Shown in pieces: positions 1-7,647 of a stretch of DNA of 64,000 bases. Source of the stretch: Arthrobacter beigongshangensis (lineage in GTDB: Bacteria > Bacillota > Bacilli > Bacillales_A > Planococcaceae); assembly GCF_016820585.1 (NCBI RefSeq), contig NZ_JADHDX010000001.1, positions 248,001 through 312,000 on the forward strand, written 5' to 3'. The stretch's first letter is position 1, and every line of letters begins with the position of its first letter. The notes below the pieces were generated by a model, which did not search any database, was not told the origin of the DNA, and saw only the letters and a program-made list of their open reading frames with translations. The position numbers were made by a program, and so were the translations under genes.

Positions 1-720
1 CTTCATGATGGAGATGCTGATATTGCTTTCGTTCAAACAGATATTGCTTATTATGCTTCAAAAGGTGAATTGATGTTTGACGGTGAAGTCATTGATGGTG
101 TGTCTGCTATTGGTGCACTTTATCCTGAAACTGTTCAATTGATTACACTTGAGAAGAACGGAATTAAAACATATGCAGATTTGAAAGGGAAGAAAATTTC
201 TGTTGGTGCACCTGGATCAGGAACATACGCAAATGCAGAGCAACTTCTTGAAATCCATGGATTGACAATGGATGATATTAAACCACAAAATCTCGATTTT
301 GGTGAGTCACAAGAAAGCTTGCAGTCTGGTCAAATTGACGCTGCATTCATCACAGCAGGTACTCCGACGGGTGCTGTTGAAGGGTTGAACGCAGTTGCAA
401 ATGTCTACGTCGTTCCGGTTGAAGATGCAAAAGCTGATGAATTGATTAAAAAATATCCATATTATGCAAAAGAAATAATTCCGGCAGGAACTTATGGACT
501 GGCTGAGGACACGCCAGCAGTTTCTGTAGGTGCTATGCTCGTTATTCAAAATGAGGTTCCCGAAGATTTGGGCTATGAAATTACGAAAGCGATTTACGAT
601 AATGCTTCAAAAATTCAGCATGCTAAAGGAAAACTAATCAAAGCTGAAACAGGACTTGATGGAATTGGAATTCCAGTTCACCCTGGAGCACAGAAATACT
701 TTGATGAAGTAAATAAATAA
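1..720 (+). CDS. TAXI-family TRAP transporter solute-binding protein, 5'-truncated by the window edge
   Basis: The frame is open from base 1, so the signal peptide and N-terminal lobe lie outside the window; about 239 codons remain. The visible part starts inside the binding lobe (DGDADIAFVQTDIAYYA) and contains KKISVGAPGSGTYANAEQLL, the ligand-loop region typical of TAXI (TRAP-associated extracytoplasmic immunogenic) receptors, then the DAAFITAGTPTGAV stretch and a C-terminal HPGAQKYFDE tail. The protein would capture a small organic acid or amino acid outside the membrane and hand it to the permease encoded at 1321-3363. The ligand cannot be read from the sequence. The DUF1850 and fused-permease genes that follow are the classical TAXI-TRAP arrangement. 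Confidence 0.93.
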   Translation, partial: LHDGDADIAFVQTDIAYYASKGELMFDGEVIDGVSAIGALYPETVQLITLEKNGIKTYADLKGKKISVGAPGSGTYANAEQLLEIHGLTMDDIKPQNLDFGESQESLQSGQIDAAFITAGTPTGAVEGLNAVANVYVVPVEDAKADELIKKYPYYAKEIIPAGTYGLAEDTPAVSVGAMLVIQNEVPEDLGYEITKAIYDNASKIQHAKGKLIKAETGLDGIGIPVHPGAQKYFDEVNK

Positions 721-737
721 TACATTGTAATCTAAGC

Positions 738-778
738 GGGGCGGTGAGGCGTTAGGCTTCGCCGCCCTATTCTTTTTT
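738..778 (+). terminator. Intra-operon terminator/attenuator between TAXI receptor and permease genes
   Basis: GGGCGG at 739-744 pairs with CCGCCC at 762-767, with further weak pairs inside, and the arm is followed by TATTCTTTTTTATTTT. It lies between the receptor gene and the next two genes of the same transporter. Partial termination here would give more receptor than permease, as is common for binding-protein transporters. That use is inferred. Confidence 0.75.
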
Positions 779-818
779 ATTTTGGTTAGCTGAATGATTG
801 TAAGGAAGGAAGAGGCGG

Positions 819-1346
819 ATGAAATATAAAGTAATAGTTCCGCTTTTTCTTTTTGGTGTCGTGGTAATCTTTTTTCTACCTTTTAAACAAGCGTTTACGT
901 TCACTGAGCATAGAACGGAAAATCCAAAGCTCTACTATCTTCCAATAAAAAGCGATAATAGCTTTCGAATTCGGTATGTCCATTCCATTCATCTAACTGA
1001 TGTTATCGAGTCTTATGAAATAACCGCAGATCAAAAAATCCGACTCGTTTCAATGCAATATGAAGATTTGGCTATCGGTTTACCTGGCTATGCGGAAGAA
1101 GGAGAAACATTGTCGGTGAATGACGGTGTGTACACGCTTACATATGATGATAATGTCATTGACTCTTTTGTTATGCTAATTGGTAATGTAGATGCGGAAT
1201 TAGCTTTTCAATATGTTGGAACTGAATTGAACTTAAAAAAGCAGCTAGTTAGGGGAAAGTCATACACATTTCACGTGAAAAAACTATCCGCCTATCAAAT
1301 GCTGAAGGGGGTTAATATGAATGGGAAAAGAGATAAAGCAAAATGA
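819..1346 (+). CDS. DUF1850 domain protein of TRAP-TAXI locus
   Basis: 175 aa with one N-terminal hydrophobic segment (about residues 5-20), probably a membrane anchor or uncleaved signal. The FRIRYVHSIHLTDVIESYEI stretch is typical of DUF1850 proteins, which are almost always encoded beside TAXI receptors and fused TRAP permeases. The start is ATG 819 after AAGGAAGGAAGAGG. The 3' end overlaps the permease gene by 26 bases, which suggests translational coupling. It is probably an accessory of the transporter, but its biochemical role is not known. Confidence 0.85.
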   Translation: MKYKVIVPLFLFGVVVIFFLPFKQAFTFTEHRTENPKLYYLPIKSDNSFRIRYVHSIHLTDVIESYEITADQKIRLVSMQYEDLAIGLPGYAEEGETLSVNDGVYTLTYDDNVIDSFVMLIGNVDAELAFQYVGTELNLKKQLVRGKSYTFHVKKLSAYQMLKGVNMNGKRDKAK

Positions 1347-3363
1347 TTCAGAAGTTCTAGAATCAGAGCAAGAAGAGTTTAAAATGCTATCAGAAGAGGA
1401 ACAGCTAGAAATACTTCAAAAATATGATCCTGAATCGAACACCCGAAATGTTACCGGGATTTTTAAGAAAATTGTCTTTTTTGGTTTACTTGCCTTTTCT
1501 ATTTTCCAATTGTATACATCGATTGGTACGCCTTTCACCGCCTATATTCAACGCTCGATTCACTTAGGATTTGCACTGGCACTTATTTTTATCCTATTCC
1601 CCGCTAGAAAAAAAGTTGGCGTTAAAAGGAATAAAGTACCTTTTTACGATATAATCCTGTCACTTCTTGCAATAGGAGTTGGCTTGTATTGGCCATTACT
1701 TATTGACGAACTTGTGCTACGGGTTGGTCGTGTTTCGCCACTAGATATGGTTGTAGGTGTAATTGCTATTCTACTTACTTTGGAGGCAGCAAGGCGTGCG
1801 GTAGGATTACCGATTACAATTATTTCGGTGACGTTTTTAGTCTATGCATTTTTGGGACCCTATTTCCCTGGTTTTCTTGCACACCGTGGGCAAGATTTGA
1901 AAAGTGTTGTTCAACTGATGTTCTATACGACGGATGGAATTTTAGGTACACCGATTAGTGTATCGGCAACCTTTATTTTTGTGTTCTTGTTATTTGGAGC
2001 ATTCCTAGTGAAGACAGGTGTTGGAGCTTATTTCAACGACCTTGCTGTGGTCTTGGCAGGACGATTAGTTGGGGGACCCGCAAAGGTCGCTATTTTCTCA
2101 AGTGCTTTACAAGGTACAATTTCAGGTAGCTCGGTAGCCAACGTTGTAGGCTCGGGCTCGTATACCATTCCAATGATGAAAAAGCTTGGCTATCGAAAAG
2201 AATTTGCAGGCGGTGTTGAGGCAGCTGCTTCGACGGGTGGTCAAATTATGCCACCGATTATGGGGGCAGCCGCATTTCTGATGGTTGAATTTATCGGCGG
2301 TGTTACGTACTGGCAAATTGCCAAAGCTGCAGCGATTCCGGCCCTTCTTTATTTCACAGGTGTTTGGATCATGACACATTTTGAAGCGAAGCGGGTAGGT
2401 TTACAGGGAATGGCTGAAGATCAGATTCCTGATCGAAAAGAAACATTAAAGAAAATCTACTTGCTGTTACCGATTATTGGAATTATTGTATTCTTATTAG
2501 CCGGTATTGCAACAATGAAAGCAGCTCTTCTCGGAATTGTTTTAACAATTGTTGTGAGTGCGTTCGACAAGTCGACACGTCTTGGATTGAAGGATATGAT
2601 TCATGCACTCGTTGATGGTGCACGTACAGCTCTTGCCGTTGCCGCAGCAACAGCTTGTGCGGGTATTATAGTAGGGGTCGTTGTAAAGACTGGCCTAGGC
2701 TTGAGCCTTGCGACAGGACTTATTTCAGCCGCGGGAGGAAACATTTTCCTCACGTTATTCTTTACGATGCTCGCAGCTATCGTTTTGGGGATGGGTTCCC
2801 CGACGACTGCAAACTATGTCATAACATCGACAATCGCGGCTCCAGCGATTATTACGCTATTGATGCTGGATAATCCTGATGCAGCAGTTCCACTCGTTGT
2901 CGCTATTTCTGCGCATCTATTCGTGTTCTATTTTGGGATTATTGCAGATATAACACCTCCGGTTGCACTTGCTGCATTTGCAGCAGCTGGGATTTCAGGT
3001 GGAGATCCTATTAAAACCGGTGTTACATCAGCGAAGCTTGCCGTTGCAGCATTTATCATCCCATATATGTTTGTCTTCAATCCGGCTATGCTGATGATCG
3101 GTGCCTCGATTCCTGAAATTGTCTGGGTCGTTGCCACTGCAATTATTGGGATGATTGCCATTGGTGCAGGGATGATTGGTTATTGGTACCGGAAATGTAA
3201 TTGGATTGAGCGTATTATTGCGATTGGTACAGGATTACTCCTTATTTATCCTGAAACAATAACGGATATTGTCGGTTTGGTTCTCTTCGCAGTAATGTTT
3301 GTAATTCAATGGTTGTCTAGGAATAAAGACGAGGACAATAATAAAGTTGCGGCTGTTTCTTAA
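1321..3363 (+). CDS. TRAP transporter fused permease (4TM-12TM)
   Basis: 680 aa, the size of a fused small (DctQ-like) plus large (DctM-like) TRAP permease. A charged cytoplasmic N-terminus of about 50 residues is followed by many membrane spans. Conserved DctM motifs are visible, including GTISGSSVANVVGSGSYTIP, AAASTGGQIMPPIMGAAAF and the second-repeat GMGSPTTANYV and ITPPVALAAFAAAG segments. It performs Na+-coupled uptake of the ligand delivered by the TAXI receptor. ATG 1321 has GAAGGGGGTTA just upstream, inside the end of the DUF1850 gene. Confidence 0.95.
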   Translation: MGKEIKQNDSEVLESEQEEFKMLSEEEQLEILQKYDPESNTRNVTGIFKKIVFFGLLAFSIFQLYTSIGTPFTAYIQRSIHLGFALALIFILFPARKKVGVKRNKVPFYDIILSLLAIGVGLYWPLLIDELVLRVGRVSPLDMVVGVIAILLTLEAARRAVGLPITIISVTFLVYAFLGPYFPGFLAHRGQDLKSVVQLMFYTTDGILGTPISVSATFIFVFLLFGAFLVKTGVGAYFNDLAVVLAGRLVGGPAKVAIFSSALQGTISGSSVANVVGSGSYTIPMMKKLGYRKEFAGGVEAAASTGGQIMPPIMGAAAFLMVEFIGGVTYWQIAKAAAIPALLYFTGVWIMTHFEAKRVGLQGMAEDQIPDRKETLKKIYLLLPIIGIIVFLLAGIATMKAALLGIVLTIVVSAFDKSTRLGLKDMIHALVDGARTALAVAAATACAGIIVGVVVKTGLGLSLATGLISAAGGNIFLTLFFTMLAAIVLGMGSPTTANYVITSTIAAPAIITLLMLDNPDAAVPLVVAISAHLFVFYFGIIADITPPVALAAFAAAGISGGDPIKTGVTSAKLAVAAFIIPYMFVFNPAMLMIGASIPEIVWVVATAIIGMIAIGAGMIGYWYRKCNWIERIIAIGTGLLLIYPETITDIVGLVLFAVMFVIQWLSRNKDEDNNKVAAVS

Positions 3364-3372
3364 ATAAAATGA

Positions 3373-3410
3373 TAGAACTCCTTTCGCTATTTTATAGTGG
3401 AGGAGTTCTA
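3373..3410 (+). terminator. Inverted repeat after TRAP operon, weak terminator
   Basis: TAGAACTCCT (3373-3382) pairs exactly with AGGAGTTCTA (3401-3410) across an 18-base loop. The following bases (ATTGTCTTGG) are only mildly T-rich, so termination efficiency is uncertain. From here to 3690 there is no gene, only A+T-rich sequence with the promoter element listed next. Confidence 0.5.
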
Positions 3411-3596
3411 ATTGTCTTGGGAGTTAATAAATCTTTTAATAAAGTAAATTAGCGTTAACGTGTAAGGAAGTTTGATTATCGTATTAGTCGAATACTTTTG
3501 AAAAAAATGTTTTAATATTCTATAAAGTTTGGTATGCTTCTAATATAATAAATCCCAGTTATGACTCTAGTCATATAGATTTCACATAAATTACCC

Positions 3597-3623
3597 TTTA
3601 TTCACTTGCAATCAGACCGATAT
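3597..3623 (+). promoter_or_regulatory. Possible sigma-D (flagellar/chemotaxis) promoter for the chemoreceptor gene
   Basis: ACCGATAT at 3616-3623 matches seven of eight bases of the sigma-D -10 box GCCGATAT. At the expected 15-base spacing the -35 position reads TTTA instead of TAAA, so only the -10 half is convincing. It lies 68 bases upstream of the chemoreceptor start, a gene class normally driven by sigma-D. Confidence 0.4.
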
Positions 3624-3690
3624 AAATATATAGTCGAGGTTCAGCGTGTAATACTTTAGACATAATGAAAGATGGGAAGAGGGATGGTAA

Positions 3691-5037
3691 ATGCAGAAGA
3701 AGCAGAGAAAACCAAAGATGCAAAAGAAACCAAAGTTCCAAGCAAAGCAAAAAGAACAAAAGAGACAAAGTGCTGCAAGTAAAATTTCATTCAAATTATG
3801 GATGCTCACTGTCTTGTTAAACGCGATAATTGGTTCTGTAATCGGTATAACAAGCTACCAATTCGCTAAAAAGGACATAGTGCTGATTGGGAAATTTGAT
3901 ATAGTACTACTAATTTTGGTCGTAGTTGGTATTGGTTCTGCTATTTTCTATGGTGTCACAAGGAAAAAGATTGCCTTATTAAGTGAGATTTCACAAAACT
4001 CTTCGCTAATTGCGAATGGGGATTTAACAGTTAAGCAGCTCCCGGAATCGTCTGATGAGATTGGTAAAATTGGTGTATCCTTCAATCAAATGACGACTAA
4101 TCTGCGCGCGTTACTGAAAGATGTACAAGCAACGAGTGAATTATTAGTGACTTCGGCCAGTGAGCTGTCTGCAGTGTCTGAAGAAACGTCTGCAAGTAGC
4201 GATGAGATTGGCGCTGCGATGCTGGAAATTACGACTGGTGCAGTCGGACAAGCGACTAATCTAGAGGATACAAATAAAAGCCTAGGTCTTTTAACGGCTT
4301 CAGTTGATAAAATGAACGATCAAAATCAGCATATTAAAGAAATTAGTGCGGTTTCTGAAGATGCAACAGCAAAAGGACAAGATATTGTTGCGGTTCTAAA
4401 AAAATCAAATGATGAATCGACGCTAGCAGCTGACCAAATCAGTGTCGGGATTACTAATCTGTATACGAAGTTAAAGGATATTTCGACGATTACAGATGCA
4501 ATTACTAACGTATCTTCACAGACAAATTTATTGGCATTAAACGCTAGTATCGAAGCAGCGCGAGCAGGGGAGCACGGTAAGGGCTTTGCGGTTGTTGCTG
4601 AGGAAGTAAGAAAATTAGCTGAACAATCAAGTGTCTCAACGAACCAAATTCAACAAATGATCATTGGGATTGAAAAAGAGGTAGAAGACACTGTGATGGC
4701 AATGATGACAACAACAACTATTTCCAGTCAATTGAACACAGCTGTTAAGGATACAGAAGAAGAGTTCAATAAAATTGCAGCCTCAGTTCAAGAAACTTCA
4801 GCAGCAATGGAACAGTTGAATGTTGAAATTCAGCAAGTAACGGAACAGAGTAAAGTGATCACTGATGCTATTCAAAATGTTTCTGCAATTGCAGAACAAA
4901 CTGCTGCATCGGCAGAAGAGGTAACAGCATCTGTGGATGAACAATCACAAGCAATTGGTAGTGTGACAATGCTTGCACAAGGGTTAACGGATCTAAGCGA
5001 AAAAGTCAGTGAAATCATTCGAAAATATCAGTTATAA
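3691..5037 (+). CDS. Methyl-accepting chemotaxis protein lacking a real ectodomain
   Basis: 448 aa. Residues 1-30 are a Lys/Gln-rich cytoplasmic tail. Two membrane segments (about 36-56 and 70-89) are separated by a loop of only about 12 residues, so there is no periplasmic-type sensor domain. A HAMP linker follows (about 90-145), then the signalling domain with the hairpin tip [20 protein letters not shown] and [18 protein letters not shown], which contacts CheA and CheW. It probably senses through the membrane, through HAMP, or by clustering with other receptors. The start is ATG 3691 after GGAAGAGGGATGG. The gene is monocistronic. Confidence 0.93.
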   Translation: MQKKQRKPKMQKKPKFQAKQKEQKRQSAASKISFKLWMLTVLLNAIIGSVIGITSYQFAKKDIVLIGKFDIVLLILVVVGIGSAIFYGVTRKKIALLSEISQNSSLIANGDLTVKQLPESSDEIGKIGVSFNQMTTNLRALLKDVQATSELLVTSASELSAVSEETSASSDEIGAAMLEITTGAVGQATNLEDTNKSLGLLTASVDKMNDQNQHIKEISAVSEDATAKGQDIVAVLKKSNDESTLAADQISVGITNLYTKLKDISTITDAITNVSSQTNLLALNASIEAARAGEHGKGFAVVAEEVRKLAEQSSVSTNQIQQMIIGIEKEVEDTVMAMMTTTTISSQLNTAVKDTEEEFNKIAASVQETSAAMEQLNVEIQQVTEQSKVITDAIQNVSAIAEQTAASAEEVTASVDEQSQAIGSVTMLAQGLTDLSEKVSEIIRKYQL

Positions 5038-5055
5038 CAGGAATTGAAGTGCGAT

Positions 5056-5099
5056 AATATCTCCTACTACCAGAAATGGGTGTGGGAGATATTTTTTTA
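5056..5099 (+). terminator. Terminator of chemoreceptor gene
   Basis: AATATCTCC (5056-5064) pairs with GGAGATATT (5085-5093), and the arm runs into TTTTTTAT. Confidence 0.85.
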
Positions 5100-5135
5100 T
5101 GGTTATGTAGCATTGTCATAGGGGTTGTCTACGTT

Positions 5136-5232
5136 ATGCCATATGCTACTAAACAAGGTGCTGTTACCCGTGCATGGTAATACGTGCATGGTAATAGGAT
5201 CTTAGTAGGGAAGGTGGTGAAGCATATGGCAT
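5136..5232 (+). promoter_or_regulatory. Long-range inverted repeat that could mask the amidase start codon
   Basis: ATGCCATATGCT (5136-5147) is the exact complement of AGCATATGGCAT (5221-5232), and the second arm contains the amidase ATG at 5226. The 73-base loop holds the ribosome binding site. Each arm contains the palindrome CATATG, so part of the match is easier to obtain by chance. A role in translational control is inference. Confidence 0.35.
5169..5196 (+). repeat. 14-bp tandem direct repeat upstream of amidase
   Basis: CGTGCATGGTAATA occurs twice head to tail (5169-5182 and 5183-5196), just before the amidase ribosome binding site. It may be a short duplication or a regulator binding site. 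Confidence 0.7.
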
Positions 5233-5930
5233 ATACTGACATCAATCATTTTATTCCGACATCGCTCTATCCGCTCAAGGCGCCATACGTCATGACGCCG
5301 GAAACCATTACAATCCATAATACCGCCAACGATGCTACGGCCATTAACGAAATCGCCTATATGACGCGCAATAAGAATGCCACATCATTTCACGTCGCGA
5401 TTGACGATAAGCACGCTGTACATGGAATTCCATTCAATCGTAATGGGTGGCATGCTGGGGATGGAAATGGGGACGGCAACCGCAAATCCATTGGGATTGA
5501 AATATGTTTCTCGAAATCAGGTAGTGCTGCCTATAAAGCTGCGGAAGCGAATGCCATTGAATACATTGCTCGTTTACTTAAACAATTTGGCTGGGACGTG
5601 AATCGAGTTAAATGGCATCGTGATTGGAGTGGTAAACAATGCCCGCACCGTATCATTGCGGAAGGTCGTATGACTACTGTTCATAATGCGATTGCAAAAC
5701 GCTTGGCTGAATTGAACACAATTACATCTATAGGAGAAAAGGAGGGGGTGCGCATGTTTAGTCCAAGTTCTGCCACGTTGAAAATGGCCTTTGAGCAACA
5801 CTTAGCCGAGGCGGTTAAGGATGGCTTATTGACGGAGAAATGGCTAACGGATTTTAAGGCTGGGAAGCTGTCACTCGATGATGCGCTAGCGTTGACAGTC
5901 ATTATTGACCAGCGTGGGAAAAAAAGTTAA
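5226..5930 (+). CDS. N-acetylmuramoyl-L-alanine amidase, phage endolysin type
   Basis: 234 aa from ATG 5226, chosen because GGGAAGGTGGTG lies directly upstream; an in-frame GTG exists at 5184. Amidase_2 (T7-lysozyme-like) fold: zinc-ligand motifs TITIHNTAN near residue 30 and VKWHRDWSGKQCPHRI near residue 140, with SIGIEICFS between them. It cleaves the bond between muramic acid and the stem peptide. After the catalytic domain (about residue 165) comes a short domain with SPSSATLKMAFEQHL and LTEKWLTDFKAGKLSLDDAL, seen at the C-end of phage and prophage lysins of Bacillales. There is no signal peptide, and neither a holin nor any other phage gene lies nearby, so this is an orphan lysin of probable prophage origin. 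Confidence 0.9.
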   Translation: MAYTDINHFIPTSLYPLKAPYVMTPETITIHNTANDATAINEIAYMTRNKNATSFHVAIDDKHAVHGIPFNRNGWHAGDGNGDGNRKSIGIEICFSKSGSAAYKAAEANAIEYIARLLKQFGWDVNRVKWHRDWSGKQCPHRIIAEGRMTTVHNAIAKRLAELNTITSIGEKEGVRMFSPSSATLKMAFEQHLAEAVKDGLLTEKWLTDFKAGKLSLDDALALTVIIDQRGKKS

Positions 5931-6067
5931 TTGCTATTCAGTAAAAAATATATGCGTTTGAGAACATTTTAATTTACTAGTACTAAATACTGTTGTATAC
6001 TCTTTTAATGATACTAATAGACTGTTTTATACGGAGTGGTAAAAATAGTCGTAAAGGAGCTTAAGCA

Positions 6068-6436
6068 ATGGAGATACAAGAATTATTAGTTAAAATTAAT
6101 CAGAGCATCGAAAAACTTGACCTCATCTCGGCAAGAACGTACATCGAAAAAAATATGGAACTATTACGCAAAAACAAACACCATCTTTCTAGAAATGCAA
6201 GAGAGTTACTTGATTTCCTTCAAAGTGAGTCGAACTCTACGACAAACAATTATAACCGCCGTGAACTCCACATGATTAACACCATCAACACTTATGCCAC
6301 TCGATTTGATGTACGGGGCCTCAGACTATCAGTCAAAAACAATCCTGATTTACTGATGAAAAAAGACATTCGTCTCTATTTAAATGCAGATGCCAAGATT
6401 TTATTAGAGGGTATGAAAGTGATCCAGGTAAGCTAA
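6068..6436 (+). CDS. Conserved hypothetical protein, helical
   Basis: 122 aa, ATG 6068 after AAAGGAGCTTAAGC, a strong ribosome binding site. The protein is charged, predicted mostly helical and cytoplasmic, without membrane segments. A low-complexity hinge (SNSTTNNYNRRE, about residues 57-68) separates two helical halves. I do not recognise the family. It is followed by a strong terminator and appears monocistronic. Confidence 0.75.
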   Translation: MEIQELLVKINQSIEKLDLISARTYIEKNMELLRKNKHHLSRNARELLDFLQSESNSTTNNYNRRELHMINTINTYATRFDVRGLRLSVKNNPDLLMKKDIRLYLNADAKILLEGMKVIQVS

Positions 6437-6470
6437 GCATCCAATGTTACAATCAGAAGGCAGTATTGAA

Positions 6471-6504
6471 AAAGTGACCACTCCATGCGGAAGGTCACTT
6501 TTTT
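6471..6504. terminator. Bidirectional terminator
   Basis: AAAGTGACC (6471-6479) pairs with GGTCACTTT (6493-6501). A-run before and T-run after let it serve both the plus gene ending at 6436 and the minus gene ending at 6538. Confidence 0.85.
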
Positions 6505-6537
6505 CTGTATATACTTTTTTGAACATAGTATTAATTT

Positions 6538-6786
6538 TCACTTTTTCAAGGTCTTTAAAATAAAGCTGACAATTAGAACAAAGATAATGGCGCCGATTAA
6601 TGTAGGAATAACGAAAAAGCCGCCTATTTCTGGTCCCCATGAACCTAGCAGGATAGAACCTAACCATCCGCCAATCAAACCTGCAATAATGTTTCCAATA
6701 ATTCCTCCGGGTATATCTCTACCGATAATCATTCCTGCGAACCACCCGAGTACACCGCCGACAATTAAAGTCCATAGTAAACTCAT
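6538..6786 (-). CDS. GlsB/YeaQ/YmgE family stress-response membrane protein
   Basis: 82 aa, made almost entirely of three glycine-rich membrane helices. Features are an N-terminal LLWTLIVGGVLGWFAG, a short loop with GRDIPGGIIGNIIAGLIGGW, and a basic tail KTLKK. This is the transglycosylase-associated/GlsB family, small membrane proteins of general stress regulons whose exact activity is not established. The ATG follows GGGAGTGATG on the minus strand. Upstream lies a good match to a sigma-B promoter (6821-6845), in keeping with a general-stress role. Confidence 0.92.
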   Translation of the reverse strand: MSLLWTLIVGGVLGWFAGMIIGRDIPGGIIGNIIAGLIGGWLGSILLGSWGPEIGGFFVIPTLIGAIIFVLIVSFILKTLKK

Positions 6787-6820
6787 TTATTCATCACTCC
6801 CAATTTGTGTATATAACTCT

Positions 6821-6845
6821 ATTCCCCGTATCCAATAATTAAAAC
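6821..6845 (-). promoter_or_regulatory. Candidate sigma-B promoter for GlsB-family gene
   Basis: On the minus strand GTTTTA (6845-6840), 13 bases, then GGGAAT (6826-6821). The sigma-B consensus is GTTTAA, 12-15 bases, GGGWAW. The -10 box ends 35 bases before the start codon. Confidence 0.6.
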
Positions 6846-6961
6846 AAAACAAGAGAATTTACTAGTTTTTGATATTACTTGGGAGATTAAGCTTAGCAAA
6901 GATCTATACATGGTATACTAAAAAATAACAAAAAAACCAATTTAGGGAGTAGTGATATCTA

Positions 6962-7138
6962 ATGTGGGAATTGTGGAAGGAACCTTATATCATATTAGGG
7001 ACATTTATAGGTTTTGAAGTAATCATGTCTTTTTCTTCTAAGGAAAAAAGATCATTAAAAAAGTCACTTCTAAATATTATTTTATCTAGTTTAATAGTTT
7101 TTCTGGTTTCTATCATAGGTTATACCATATTTAATTAA
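6962..7138 (+). CDS. Small hypothetical membrane protein
   Basis: 58 codons from ATG 6962 to TAA 7136-7138: a short WELWKEP start, a hydrophobic segment (about residues 9-24), a basic loop SKEKRSLKKS, then a second hydrophobic segment (about 37-56). GGGAG lies 12 bases upstream of the ATG, slightly far. Two membrane spans with a positively charged cytoplasmic loop support a real protein. The family is not recognised. Confidence 0.55.
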   Translation: MWELWKEPYIILGTFIGFEVIMSFSSKEKRSLKKSLLNIILSSLIVFLVSIIGYTIFN

Positions 7139-7151
7139 CCACTTGTAAGCG

Positions 7152-7337
7152 TCAAGTAGAAATGAACACTGTTCGCTGCTTCATACGATGACTATACTCA
7201 TCTATTTTGACAACCTCCACACGGTGAAGTAAACGATTGAATATGGCTGTTGTAATTCCTTCGTCACCCATCAATTCAGCCCTCTGATCCGGGCTTTTAT
7301 TCGATGTAAGAATAATAGAGCTATGCTCGTAAAGATG
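7152..7337 (-). pseudogene. istB: IS21-family helper ATPase IstB, C-terminal remnant
   Basis: Reading the minus strand from 7337 to a TGA at 7154-7152 gives about 60 residues with SIILTSNKSPDQRAELMGDE, then ITTAIFNRLLHRVEVVKIDE and a basic end. This is the C-terminal ATPase region of IstB (sensor-1 TSNK, then the AILDRLLH-type helix). The reading frame is closed just upstream by an in-frame stop, and neither the Walker region nor istA is present. Only the last quarter of the gene survives. It marks an old mobile-element insertion next to the tRNA gene. Confidence 0.8.
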
Positions 7338-7400
7338 AATTTAAAAATGAAACTGAAAATAATTCGGCACATTTTCGGCACACGAGGATATAAAAACAAA

Positions 7401-7430
7401 AAAACATCCTCCAATTTAGGAAGATGTTTT
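7401..7430 (-). terminator. Terminator of tRNA-Val transcript
   Basis: On the minus strand AAAACATCTTCC pairs with GGAGGATGTTTT (one mismatch), followed by TTTGTTTTT. It lies 36 bases downstream of the tRNA 3' end. Confidence 0.85.
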
Positions 7431-7465
7431 CTTGTAAACCATTGGTACATATGACGTTCTAAGTA

Positions 7466-7538
7466 TGGTCCCAGACGGGCTCGAACCGCCGACCCCTACC
7501 TTGTCGAGGTAGTGCTCTCCCAGCTGAGCTATGGAACC
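7466..7538 (-). tRNA. tRNA-Val (anticodon GAC), atypical C33
   Basis: Full cloverleaf of 73 nt without encoded CCA. Acceptor GGTTCCA/TGGGACC (position 4-69 is a T.G wobble). D-arm GCTC-AGCTGGGA-GAGC. Anticodon arm CTACC-TCGACAA-GGTAG. Variable loop GGGTC. T-arm GGCGG-TTCGAGC-CCGTC. The discriminator is A. The anticodon GAC (7505-7503) reads valine codons GUC/GUU. The base before it (position 33, at 7506) is C instead of the almost universal U. A strong promoter upstream and a terminator downstream indicate a transcribed unit. It could be a functional variant or a decaying copy used as an insertion site. Confidence 0.85.
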
Positions 7539-7578
7539 TGGGAAGTTATCGTGTGCACTTGCTTACTGCACAAGTTCT

Positions 7579-7606
7579 ATTATAGCTAATCTGTAAAAGA
7601 AGTCAA
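7579..7606 (-). promoter_or_regulatory. Sigma-A promoter of tRNA-Val
   Basis: On the minus strand TTGACT (7606-7601), 16 bases, TATAAT (7584-7579), about 40 bases before the tRNA. Confidence 0.85.
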
Positions 7607-7647
7607 CACCTTTTCTAAATAAACTATATCGGAGTATAATAAACGGT

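Noticed and set aside
7139-7340. Complete IS21-type insertion sequence
   Set aside because: Only the end of istB remains; no istA, no terminal inverted repeats, no target duplication seen.
7466-7538. tRNA-Asp(GTC) on the plus strand, since CTACC-TTGTCGA-GGTAG also reads as an anticodon arm with U33
   Set aside because: The T-arm TTCGAGC, D-arm and acceptor order, the promoter and the terminator all fit only the minus strand.
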